Origin: Clostridium sp. E02
GTDB lineage: Bacteria > Bacillota > Clostridia > Lachnospirales > Lachnospiraceae
Reading direction: 5' to 3'
NCBI RefSeq assembly: GCF_003833015.1
Contig: NZ_RJLQ01000026.1
Coordinates: 1-60,331, forward strand
DNA: 60,331 nucleotides
Numbering within the stretch: position 1 is the stretch's first letter; every line of letters begins with the position of its first letter. The notes under the pieces are model-generated. The model saw nothing but the letters and a program-made list of their open reading frames with translations. It had not been told where the DNA came from and did no database searches. Below, one piece after another: positions 1-6,454 of this stretch. The translations under genes were made by a program, and so were the position numbers.

Positions 1-125
1 TGTTGGGCTCAGTAGATAAATGTTTGTGCGGCTGTGGATTTTTTTCAAAGAGCCTTTAGGCTCCAACGTCGGTAATAACCCCTTATAGGGGTAGAGCAAA
101 CCACCCGTTCAACGGGTGGTTATGA
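1..125 (-). mobile_element. Probable left end of an IS200/IS605-like element, cut by the window edge
   Basis: Read on the minus strand this stretch holds three successive palindromes: a perfect stem around 101-122 (ACCACCCGTT/AACGGGTGGT), one around 78-92 (ACCCC/GGGGT) and one around 51-62 (AGCCT/AGGCT). An open frame then runs off the window from about base 45. Subterminal hairpins ahead of a Y1 transposase gene are characteristic of IS200/IS605 elements. The hairpin nearest the chromosome lies only a few bases beyond the stop codon of the small membrane protein gene. The transposase itself is not in view, so the assignment rests on the hairpins and general resemblance. A complex terminator or another small structured RNA is the alternative. 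Confidence 0.35.
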
Positions 126-130
126 TTCCC

Positions 131-400
131 TTAACTGTAACTTGCTATAATGCCTGCAAAAATTGTCATGTAAGCAATGAATCCAAGTACAGTTGTAATT
201 GCAGTATAAATAAGATTCGCTCTGCAGTAATTTTTACGGTTCTCATTCCCATTACCGAATCCCCAAACAAACATCATAATAAGATTCACACATGGGATGA
301 CCATAACGATAAGAGTTATGAGCCATTCTCCCATTGTCATAACCTGCTTGTTGGGGTCATTATAGCTCCCCTGAATGTTTACATCATTGTTATTTTCCAT
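131..400 (-). CDS. Small two-helix membrane protein of unknown function
   Basis: An 89-residue protein with an acidic, Asn-rich N-terminus (about 1-22). A hydrophobic helix at about 24-48 (GEWLITLIVMVIPCVNLIMM) is followed by a short polar loop with NGNENRKNY, then a second helix at about 62-85. The pattern resembles small DUF-type membrane proteins common in Lachnospiraceae, with no catalytic motif visible. It lies 85 bases downstream of the DUF2752 gene on the same strand, so the two may be co-transcribed. Length, start codon and a GGAGGAAAG-type ribosome site just upstream support a real gene. No function is proposed. Confidence 0.6.
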   Translation of the reverse strand: MENNNDVNIQGSYNDPNKQVMTMGEWLITLIVMVIPCVNLIMMFVWGFGNGNENRKNYCRANLIYTAITTVLGFIAYMTIFAGIIASYS

Positions 401-485
401 ACTTTCCTCCTTGGTATACGAATTATATTTAAAGCAGAAATCATTATACCATAATTCGACAAAAAATGGTATATTATTTCAAGAA

Positions 486-920
486 TTAATCAAAATGGCG
501 AAAAATTTGTAATAGACGAAAAAGAAGAGAACGTTTTTCAATTAGGTATGGTTCTCTGTATGGAAAATATAGTTTCATTCTCACAAAGTATACAAGCACG
601 GAAATCCCAACTGTCACAAGTAGTAATATCATTGCTTTTTTCGGATCTCCCCGCTTAAAGTAACAAACTCGGATTTCATTCATAAGACAAAGCAAAAATA
701 AAAGTGCCATGGGATTCATGTTTAAACTACCCACCAAATCTCCTTTGGTCAAAAGAATGATGGCTCTAGTACTTCCGCACGCCGGACACGGTATGCCTAA
801 CACTCCTTGGAAGGGACAGAGCCCACCAGTCATATCGATCATAGAGATGCCGTATAGAAGAAATAATACGATATAAAATATTATGATTCCTCCATATTTA
901 AGTTTATTCTTTCTTTTCAC
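486..920 (-). CDS. DUF2752 family membrane protein
   Basis: A 144-residue protein with three predicted membrane helices (about 8-28, 62-80 and 92-112). The DUF2752 signature is seen at about 34-54: CPFQGVLGIPCPACGSTRA, with paired cysteines next to a G-S-T-R motif and a following leucine-rich helix. The family is widespread in Firmicutes and Bacteroidetes and its role is unknown. The start is GTG, with AGGAGG only four bases ahead, which is close; no better start is visible. It is followed by the small membrane protein gene on the same strand. Confidence 0.75.
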   Translation of the reverse strand: MKRKNKLKYGGIIIFYIVLFLLYGISMIDMTGGLCPFQGVLGIPCPACGSTRAIILLTKGDLVGSLNMNPMALLFLLCLMNEIRVCYFKRGDPKKAMILLLVTVGISVLVYFVRMKLYFPYREPYLIEKRSLLFRLLQIFRHFD

Positions 921-964
921 ATTGCCTCCTGGGGTATCTTACCTTTTATTCAAAAGGTTTTAAT

Positions 965-1003
965 TCCGCCAAAGGCGGAGAATCCCGCAAGCGAGATTCT
1001 TTG
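965..1003. repeat. Pair of adjacent short hairpins between ytaF-like and DUF2752 genes
   Basis: Two neighbouring palindromes, CCGCC-AAA-GGCGG and GAATCC/GAGATTC with a CGCAAGCG-type loop, lie just past the stop codon of the ytaF-like gene. Neither is followed by a convincing T-run, so they are weak terminators at best. They may be a small dispersed repeat. Confidence 0.35.
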
Positions 1004-1010
1004 TAAATAC

Positions 1011-1631
1011 TTAAAGTTTTCCAAAAGCAAGAAACATAAAAAGGATTCCGCTGATCCATGACAAATCCCAGCCTTTTAATCTAGCCAGCCTGTGCCCCAG
1101 AAACAGTCCAATATACATAACTCCGATTCCTACCATCAAAGATATAAACGTCGTAATTGCCGGTGATATCTGCAAAAACCCCGACAAAGTACCAGCTACC
1201 AGACTGTCAAGTGACATGGCAAAAGAGAACATGACCGTCTCCTTCCATGACAATGTTTTGGAATGATCCCAATCTGCAGCTAGTGGATTGCCATATATAT
1301 TGATGATTATACTTAACCCAGAAAAAGACAGGGTCAAATCTTTGTGAACATTTACATGACTATTAATGTACTTTTTTATTGTGTAATCCATAAGTTTAAT
1401 GATACCTAGGAAGAATAGGCAGAAAAAGGCAGTACCTTTCGCAAGATTTTCAGGTATCAACCCATTCAACAGGCTCCCAAAAATCAATGCAGTGCCAAGA
1501 CAACTGCTACAAATACCATTAATCGCAATTACCTTTCGCCAAGATATATGCAACCTGTCTGCCCCATATGCGATACTGGCTACAAACGTATCCATGCTAA
1601 GCGCCAGTACCAGAATGAAAATATCACGCAT
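1011..1631 (-). CDS. ytaF: YtaF/MntP-like sporulation membrane protein
   Basis: A 206-residue integral membrane protein with six predicted helices in two halves. Each half carries a conserved S-M/L-D motif in a helix: ALSMDTFVASIAYG near residue 10 and AMSLDSLVAGTLSG near residue 138. This duplicated architecture is that of YtaF and of the MntP manganese exporter family. YtaF is a Bacillus sporulation-associated membrane protein whose exact role is unresolved. The length fits YtaF (about 210) better than MntP (about 185). It lies directly downstream of the 3' half of sigK on the same strand, with its own candidate promoter. No good ribosome site is placed just before the ATG, so the start is somewhat uncertain. 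Confidence 0.7.
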   Translation of the reverse strand: MRDIFILVLALSMDTFVASIAYGADRLHISWRKVIAINGICSSCLGTALIFGSLLNGLIPENLAKGTAFFCLFFLGIIKLMDYTIKKYINSHVNVHKDLTLSFSGLSIIINIYGNPLAADWDHSKTLSWKETVMFSFAMSLDSLVAGTLSGFLQISPAITTFISLMVGIGVMYIGLFLGHRLARLKGWDLSWISGILFMFLAFGKL

Positions 1632-1731
1632 GCCTCATCAAACTACCTTTTTTAGTTTAATATATTCCTATCCTTCTGGATTTGCACCTTTTTCTTACTA
1701 CTTGATTTGTTTAAATTCCGATCTGCCCTTC

Positions 1732-1760
1732 ATTATATCAAATAAATCAAAACACTACAA
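1732..1760 (-). promoter_or_regulatory. Candidate sigma-A promoter for the ytaF-like gene
   Basis: On the minus strand TTGTAG is separated by 17 bases from a perfect TATAAT. It lies between the sigK 3' segment and the ytaF-like gene, about 100 bases ahead of the latter's ATG. Confidence 0.4.
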
Positions 1761-1790
1761 CCAGTATTACCCGTTTGCATATGGGACAAA

Positions 1791-2153
1791 TCACCCCCCA
1801 TTCTTCTTTAATTCTGCTCTCAACCGCTCCAAAGCCTTTTTTTCCAGACGTGACACGTAAGATCTGGAAATCCCCATTAAGTCAGCAATTTCTCTTTGCG
1901 TATATTCCTTGCCGCAACATAAACCATAACGCATTCCGATGATGGTTTTTTCATTCTCTTTTAGACAGGAATCAAATGCTTGATATAGTTCTTTTATATC
2001 CTGTTTTAAAATGATTGTTTCCAGCGTTTCCTTATTTTCCATTTCAATAACATCCACAAGACTGACTGTCTCTCCATCCTTGTCTACACCAATGGGTTCA
2101 AATAAGGAAACTTCTTTCGAATATTTTTTATTGGCACGAAGAAGCATTAGGAT
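1791..2153 (-). CDS. sigK: RNA polymerase sigma factor sigma-K, 3' (C-terminal) segment of an interrupted gene
   Basis: This segment encodes about 118 residues of sigma-K from the end of region 2 to the C-terminus. The hallmark stretch KEVSLFEPIGVDKDGE opens it, and a region 4.2 helix-turn-helix (YTQREIADLMGISRSYVSRLEKKAL) closes it. It corresponds to Bacillus subtilis spoIIIC. It has no start codon of its own, because the frame upstream runs into the recombinase gene. Expression as sigma-K requires excision of the intervening element, which joins it in frame to the 5' segment at ENE-ILM. Sigma-K directs late mother-cell transcription (coat and cortex maturation, mother-cell lysis). The ORF can be extended upstream to an ATG near 2285, but that part is out-of-frame overlap with the recombinase and not homologous to sigma factors. 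Confidence 0.9.
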   Translation of the reverse strand: MLMLLRANKKYSKEVSLFEPIGVDKDGETVSLVDVIEMENKETLETIILKQDIKELYQAFDSCLKENEKTIIGMRYGLCCGKEYTQREIADLMGISRSYVSRLEKKALERLRAELKKNGG

Positions 2154-2159
2154 CTCATT
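2148..2159 (-). other. Skin-element attachment site at the sigK 3' segment
   Basis: The minus-strand 12-mer AATGAGATCCTA matches AATGATATCCTA at the other end of the element with a single mismatch. AATGA is, to my knowledge, the short repeat used in the B. subtilis skin recombination. The recombinase stop codon (TGA) is part of this site. Crossover at AATGA restores the canonical E-N-E-I-L-M sequence of sigma-K. Confidence 0.75.
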
Positions 2160-3837
2160 TGCTATCCTCACCCTGCGGCTCAAAGGGTTCTTGTTTCGAT
2201 CCAAATAAATGCAAATGGATGGTTTCACCATCCCATACAACTTTTTCCACCAATATTCCAATGGCTGTCCGCTTTTGATATACATTCATCTGTTCCATTG
2301 TTCCTTCAAAGGATGAAAAGGATTTTGCCAACAGATCAAATTCCAATTTCTTTAACGTATTGGTTACTGTTGATTTTTTAATGCATTCCAACTGTGCAAT
2401 TTTTTCTTCTTTGTACTGATGCAGCGTATCAATTCTGTTTACAATATAAACTTCTGCTTTTGTCCCTCCTGCTTTTGAAAGAGATGCCACAAGAGACTCA
2501 ATTTCGGATTCCGTTTTTTCCAATTCCTCTTCTATCTGTCCGATTGCAGTTTCATTGTCTCGTTTTTCAAGGAATAGTGATTTTTCACCCTGTACCAGTC
2601 TTTTTTCAAATTCACTCCCGTCTTCTCTTAATTTTTTAATTTCTCTCCATACCATCTCATCCATACAATTTCCGTTTGCATTCTTCATGCTGCAACATTT
2701 CATCCGGCTTTTTTCTTTCATGGAACATAGATAAGAATAAATTTGTTCTCCATTCTCATTTATACGACCCGATACCTTAGGACGCATATAGGATCCACAG
2801 TCTGCACAAAATAAAAGCCCGGAAAGAAGGGCAATGTTACTCCTTGGCTTTCGGTAGTTTTTAGATTTATTTCGTTCCAGCAGTCGTTGCACCGATACCC
2901 ATACGGAGCCTGAGATGATCCCTTCGTGCTTTCCAACGGATACAATCCATTCTTCCATCTCTTTCATCTCATGGGTTTTCCCTTGCTTTTGAAGGGTTCG
3001 GTTATAAGCCATAATCCCATGAATGCCATCAAAATCTTTTTTCTCTGCAAATAGATCCACCTTTTTCTCAATCAAATAGTCATATGCGTCCATATCTGCG
3101 ATCGAGTAAACTGGATTAGCCAGAATTCCTTTGATTGCAAATCGACTAAACAAGTGTCCCTTTCTAGTCTTATAACCGTTCTGTATTAAGAAAGTTTCAG
3201 TCTTTGTCAGAGACCCTGTATCAAGAAACAGATCAAATATTTTACGAACCAGTTTTTCCTCCTCTGGAATTCGTTCTAATTGACATGCTTTCTTTTGCTT
3301 CCCCTCTATCGTTACTGATGTTACACTGATTGACTGATATCCGGTGGGGGTATTTCCTCCTAGCCATCTCCCTGTTTTCGATAATTCATGCATATTATCC
3401 CTGATTCTTTCTGCAATCGTCTCTCGCTCTAACTGGGAAAAAACAGAAGCTATATACATCATAGCCCTGCCCATTGGTGAAGAAGTGTCAAACTGTTCCT
3501 TAATCGAAATAAATGAAATTTCAAGTTCATTCAGCTGTTCGATCAGATTGGCAAAATCTCCGATATTCCTGCTGATCCGGTCAAGACGGTAGCAGACAAT
3601 CGCGGAAAACTCCCTTTTCTTTGCCTCCTGCATCATAAGCTTAAATTGAGGGCGTTCTAAATTCCCACCTGAAAAGCCTTCATCTTCAAAGATACAAGCA
3701 CTCTTTCCATTCATTTCTCCATAATGACTGATTATGTACTGTCTGCATAATTCAATCTGATTGTCAATGCTTTCACCCTTTCCAGTGAATCTAGATTTTC
3801 TAGAGTAAATGGCAAACGGTTTTTTCATGATTTCCAA
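2155..3837 (-). CDS. spoIVCA: Large serine site-specific recombinase of the skin element (SpoIVCA-type)
   Basis: A 560-residue recombinase that should excise the skin element in the mother cell. An N-terminal resolvase domain (about 7-150) contains the active-site motif AIYSRKS (catalytic Ser15), EDEGFSGGNLERP, YRLDRISRN and MGRAMMYIASVFSQLERE. A Recombinase domain covers about 165-300. A zinc ribbon follows (CADCGSYM near 348, then C and CC near 375-390), and a coiled coil lies at about 415-490. All catalytic elements look intact. The first possible start is TTG, preceded by GGGGG; an ATG three codons later has a weaker ribosome site. Its stop codon lies within the attachment site at the element's edge. 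It is divergent from the 60-codon ORF, with 100 bases between them. Confidence 0.9.
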   Translation of the reverse strand: MEIMKKPFAIYSRKSRFTGKGESIDNQIELCRQYIISHYGEMNGKSACIFEDEGFSGGNLERPQFKLMMQEAKKREFSAIVCYRLDRISRNIGDFANLIEQLNELEISFISIKEQFDTSSPMGRAMMYIASVFSQLERETIAERIRDNMHELSKTGRWLGGNTPTGYQSISVTSVTIEGKQKKACQLERIPEEEKLVRKIFDLFLDTGSLTKTETFLIQNGYKTRKGHLFSRFAIKGILANPVYSIADMDAYDYLIEKKVDLFAEKKDFDGIHGIMAYNRTLQKQGKTHEMKEMEEWIVSVGKHEGIISGSVWVSVQRLLERNKSKNYRKPRSNIALLSGLLFCADCGSYMRPKVSGRINENGEQIYSYLCSMKEKSRMKCCSMKNANGNCMDEMVWREIKKLREDGSEFEKRLVQGEKSLFLEKRDNETAIGQIEEELEKTESEIESLVASLSKAGGTKAEVYIVNRIDTLHQYKEEKIAQLECIKKSTVTNTLKKLEFDLLAKSFSSFEGTMEQMNVYQKRTAIGILVEKVVWDGETIHLHLFGSKQEPFEPQGEDSK

Positions 3838-3878
3838 AACTTTTTCCCCCTTTATCTAACAATACAAAGTCCTGAAAC

Positions 3879-3907
3879 ATACGGGACACGCCAGATGTCA
3901 TATATTA
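3879..3907 (+). promoter_or_regulatory. Candidate mother-cell (sigma-E/sigma-K) promoter for the 60-codon skin ORF
   Basis: The -10 region CATATATTA fits the sigma-K pattern CATAnnnTA and is close to the sigma-E pattern CATACAnT. The -35 side shows ATAC: ATA lies 17 bases and AC 16 bases before the -10. These spacings match sigma-E and sigma-K consensus promoters respectively. It precedes the ATG of the small ORF by about 30 bases. Confidence 0.5.
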
Positions 3908-3937
3908 TAAAAACAGCACTTCTCAAAGGCAGTTTCT

Positions 3938-4120
3938 ATGAAAATAACCGTATATCACCCTCAGACAAAAGAAGATAAAAAAGAATTAGGCATAAAAGCC
4001 GCCGTTATATACAACCAGACTCTATTTCAATTTTTAAAAGAATTATCCTGTCCCGCTGATCAAAAACAAGCTCTTATCAATGCAATTCATTCGAATCATC
4101 AATCACAGCAGTCAAACTGA
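3938..4120 (+). CDS. 60-residue protein of the skin element; candidate recombination directionality factor
   Basis: This small hydrophilic protein begins MKITVYHPQTKEDKKELG. The middle is predicted helical with the pattern SCPADQKQALINAI, and the tail is polar and Gln/Ser-rich. There is no signal peptide or membrane segment. AAAGG sits nine bases before the ATG, and a sigma-E/sigma-K-like promoter precedes it. It is the only element gene on the plus strand and is divergent from the recombinase. In C. difficile, skin excision needs a small skin-encoded directionality factor (CD1234). By size, location and promoter this ORF is the obvious candidate here, but I cannot show sequence homology. It could also be an unrelated hypothetical protein. 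Confidence 0.6.
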   Translation: MKITVYHPQTKEDKKELGIKAAVIYNQTLFQFLKELSCPADQKQALINAIHSNHQSQQSN

Positions 4121-4136
4121 TCCACTCACACATTGA

Positions 4137-4688
4137 CTACTGATCTATCCCATATCCTATCATAGGCATTTCCTGAATTGGTTCCTCCCTCATATAACCT
4201 ACAATCGGCAAAACATTAAGAACCATAGCGCCCGGATGACAAGCTGCAAACTCCGTGGTTAAATCTTTTCCCGCTGTTAGCCCCCAAAAGTGACTTCCTC
4301 CTGACCACAGACGGTTGTTGGACACATTATATACCACACCATTTACTGCCACATAGGCTGGATTTCCATCTTTTCCATTATACTGTGCCAGCTCTGTCAA
4401 GGTAAAATATCTGGGAGGTTCCTCTTCTTCCGAAGGCTCCTCTTCCGGGGTTTCTGTGTCTCCATTCAACTGATTGACATTCATATCATATGACTCTGTT
4501 TCGTTGATGGTCTGTTGCTGATTGAACTGTGCAAAGTATTGAAGATGATTCTGGAGCATGATAACTTCACTGCTTAAATGATCCAAAACATCACTATTAT
4601 TGTATTGGTTCGAATGTAGTTTTTCCACATCGGAATTAATTTTCTTTAGACTATTGCCAAGATATGTCACAAACAAATTTAAATCCAT
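4137..4688 (-). CDS. Cytochrome b5-like heme/steroid-binding domain protein carried in the skin element
   Basis: A 183-residue soluble protein. The N-terminal 60 residues are helical (MDLNLFVTYLGNSLKKINSD). An acidic linker rich in Glu and Pro lies around 78-92. The C-terminal domain (about 93-165) has the cytochrome b5-fold pattern RYFTLTELAQYNG, AYVAVNGVVYNVSNN, SHFWGLTAGKDLT and CHPGA. This corresponds to the prokaryotic predicted heme/steroid-binding family. The usual N-terminal membrane anchor or lipobox of many Firmicute members is absent. It starts ATG with AGGGGG upstream and is convergent with the small ORF, 16 bases apart. Its role in an element dedicated to sigK rearrangement is unknown; it may be cargo or mother-cell expressed. 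Confidence 0.75.
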   Translation of the reverse strand: MDLNLFVTYLGNSLKKINSDVEKLHSNQYNNSDVLDHLSSEVIMLQNHLQYFAQFNQQQTINETESYDMNVNQLNGDTETPEEEPSEEEEPPRYFTLTELAQYNGKDGNPAYVAVNGVVYNVSNNRLWSGGSHFWGLTAGKDLTTEFAACHPGAMVLNVLPIVGYMREEPIQEMPMIGYGIDQ

Positions 4689-4814
4689 TTCGGCCCCCTG
4701 TTATTTTAATAGAATCAACTGCTTATCCTTCCTGTTTCTTTATATATATGATAAGGTCCCGTTAATATTCGCAGTCTATCAATGAAACATCCAAAATTAC
4801 TAAATAAAAAGCCG

Positions 4815-5096
4815 CTATGATAGGATATCATTTTCCACACATTTCGCCGCATAAGTGGCAAGTCTTGAACCTCTGTCCATATGAAACGTGTTAACTGCCT
4901 TAATCAGGCCAATCGTTCCCACCGAAAGAAGATCTTCCATATCATAATCTGTATTCTGATATTTCTTTGCCACATGCGCCACAAGGCGCATATTCCGCTC
5001 AATGAGTGTGGCTCTCGCCTCCTGATCCCCTTCCTGGTATCGTTCCAAACACTCTCGTTCCTCTCGCGCATTTAAAGGTTTGGGAAACGTTTTCAA
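4815..5096 (-). CDS. sigK: RNA polymerase sigma factor sigma-K, 5' (N-terminal) segment of an interrupted gene
   Basis: It encodes the N-terminal 92 residues of sigma-K, then a stop codon just inside the intervening element. Region 2 is clear: EEREC near 12, NMRLVAHVAKKYQNT, MEDLLSVGTIGLIKAVNTF, SRLATYAAKCVEN. It matches B. subtilis spoIVCB from FPKPL onward. The start is TTG with AAGGTGG at good spacing, and an in-frame TAA lies five codons upstream. No inhibitory pro-sequence of the B. subtilis kind can therefore be encoded, as in C. difficile. Joined to the 3' segment the product would be about 210 residues. Activity therefore probably depends on excision and transcription rather than on SpoIVFB-type proteolysis. 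Confidence 0.9.
   Translation of the reverse strand: MKTFPKPLNAREERECLERYQEGDQEARATLIERNMRLVAHVAKKYQNTDYDMEDLLSVGTIGLIKAVNTFHMDRGSRLATYAAKCVENDILS
4821..4832 (-). other. Skin-element attachment site at the sigK 5' segment
   Basis: Minus-strand AATGATATCCTA, one mismatch from the partner site beside the 3' segment. The unexcised gene reads END here, while crossover at AATGA gives ENE, the residue usual in sigma-K. Confidence 0.75.
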
Positions 5097-5124
5097 AGAA
5101 AGCCACCTTTATCTTACTTACTCT

Positions 5125-5152
5125 TATTTTATGCCGGCCTTTCTACGAAAGT
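5125..5152 (-). promoter_or_regulatory. Candidate sigma-K/sigma-E type promoter of sigK
   Basis: On the minus strand CATAAAATA matches the sigma-K -10 pattern CATAnnnTA, with AC 17 bases upstream as the -35. It would start transcription about 20 bases ahead of the TTG start codon. It is consistent with mother-cell transcription or autoregulation of sigK. Confidence 0.4.
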
Positions 5153-5264
5153 GCTTTTACAAAAAATATAAGCAGGTACTATTTTAATCGTATAAAAATA
5201 GTGCAAGTCTACATAATTATATTACGTAAACTTACACTACAATAAAATAAGCAATTCATCTTTT

Positions 5265-6443
5265 TTAATGATGGAACAGTCTTACACCTGTAAATGCCAT
5301 CGCCATTCCATACTGGTCGCAGGTCTCTATCACCTGATCATCTCGAACAGATCCACCTGGCTGTGTGATATACTCAACTCCACTTTTGAACGCACGGTCA
5401 ATGTTATCACCAAATGGGAAAAACGCATCCGAACCCAAAGACACCCCTTTTAACTGATTCAGCCACTCTCTTTTTTCCTCTGTCGTGAATAAAGCTGGTT
5501 TTTCTTTAAATATAGATTCCCACTTTCCATCCGCCAAAACATCCATCGAATCTTCTCCAATGTAAACATCAATGGCATTGTCCCGATCCGCTCGTCGAAT
5601 ATTAGAAAGGAACGGCAATTCTAGAACCTTTGGTGCCTGGCGAAGAAACCAGTTATCTGCCTTATTGCCTGCTAACCTGGTGCAGTGGACACGAGATTGC
5701 TGTCCAGCTCCGATTCCGATCGCCTGTCCTCCCTTTGCATAACAGACAGAATTTGATTGGGTATATTTTAACGCAATCAAAGATAGGATCAAATCTATTT
5801 TAGCAGAATCTGGTATAACTTGATTCTTTGTAACGATTTTTTTTAACACTTCTTTATCAATCTTTATTTCGTTTCTTCCTTGTTCAAAGGTAATCCCAAA
5901 CACCTGTTTCTTCTCTAGGGAATCTGGGATATAATTTTTATCAATACGAATGACATTATAATTGCCATTTTTCTTTGATTTTAAAATCTCAAGTGCCTCC
6001 GGCTCATATCCAGGAGCGATCACACCATCAGAGACTTCTCTTTTAATCATCCTTGCAGTATCTGCATCACATGGATCTGACAAAGCAATAAAATCTCCAA
6101 AGGAAGACATTCGATCCGCACCTCTGGCTCTTGCGTACGCACATGCCAATGGAGACAGCTCTCCCATATCATCAACCCAGTATATTTTTTTCAGTGTCTC
6201 ATCAAGAGGAATCCCAACTGCCACACCAGCAGGAGAAACGTGTTTAAAAGACGCAGCTGCAGGTAATCCAGTTGCTTCTTTTAATTCCTTCACTAGCTGC
6301 CATCCATTAAATGCATCTAGAAAATTAATATATCCTGGTCTACCACATAACACTTCAATCGGAAGAGCCATCCCATTCTCCATAAAGATTTTTGAAGGCT
6401 TCTGGTTAGGATTACAACCATATTTTAATTCTAACTCATTCAT
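5265..6443 (-). CDS. purH: Stand-alone AICAR transformylase (PurH C-terminal domain)
   Basis: A 392-residue enzyme that formylates AICAR to FAICAR with 10-formyl-THF, the penultimate step of IMP synthesis. It aligns with the transformylase half of PurH. Visible signatures are the catalytic Lys-His in AASFKHVSPAG near residue 66, SNSVCYAKGGQAIGIGAGQQSRVHCTR near 230, and SLGSDAFFPFGDNIDRA near 340. The N-terminal MGS-like IMP cyclohydrolase domain of bifunctional PurH (about 515 residues) is absent. Its activity is supplied by the PurO-type gene immediately upstream. The two genes are separated by 11 bases and share the ZTP riboswitch leader. Confidence in function is high. Confidence 0.92.
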   Translation of the reverse strand: MNELELKYGCNPNQKPSKIFMENGMALPIEVLCGRPGYINFLDAFNGWQLVKELKEATGLPAAASFKHVSPAGVAVGIPLDETLKKIYWVDDMGELSPLACAYARARGADRMSSFGDFIALSDPCDADTARMIKREVSDGVIAPGYEPEALEILKSKKNGNYNVIRIDKNYIPDSLEKKQVFGITFEQGRNEIKIDKEVLKKIVTKNQVIPDSAKIDLILSLIALKYTQSNSVCYAKGGQAIGIGAGQQSRVHCTRLAGNKADNWFLRQAPKVLELPFLSNIRRADRDNAIDVYIGEDSMDVLADGKWESIFKEKPALFTTEEKREWLNQLKGVSLGSDAFFPFGDNIDRAFKSGVEYITQPGGSVRDDQVIETCDQYGMAMAFTGVRLFHH

Positions 6444-6454
6444 CGTCCGTACCC

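Larger units (their letters stand above)
2148..4832 (-). mobile_element. Miniature sigK-intervening (skin) element, about 2.7 kb
   Basis: DNA between the two sigK segments is bounded by 12-bp directly repeated ends with AATGA cores. Direct repeats in the same orientation as the split gene mean that recombination excises the intervening 2,673 bp as a circle and reassembles sigK. It carries only three recognisable genes: a large serine recombinase (SpoIVCA-type), a divergent 60-codon ORF, and a cytochrome b5-fold protein. The B. subtilis skin is about 48 kb and the C. difficile one about 15 kb, both carrying prophage genes. None are seen here, so this is a stripped-down, presumably fixed developmental switch. 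Confidence 0.85.

Noticed and set aside
2154-2285. Upstream extension of the sigK 3' segment to an ATG (MYIKSGQ...)
   Set aside because: It is out-of-frame translation of the recombinase 3' end and has no sigma-factor similarity. The true partner sequence is the sigK 5' segment beyond the element.
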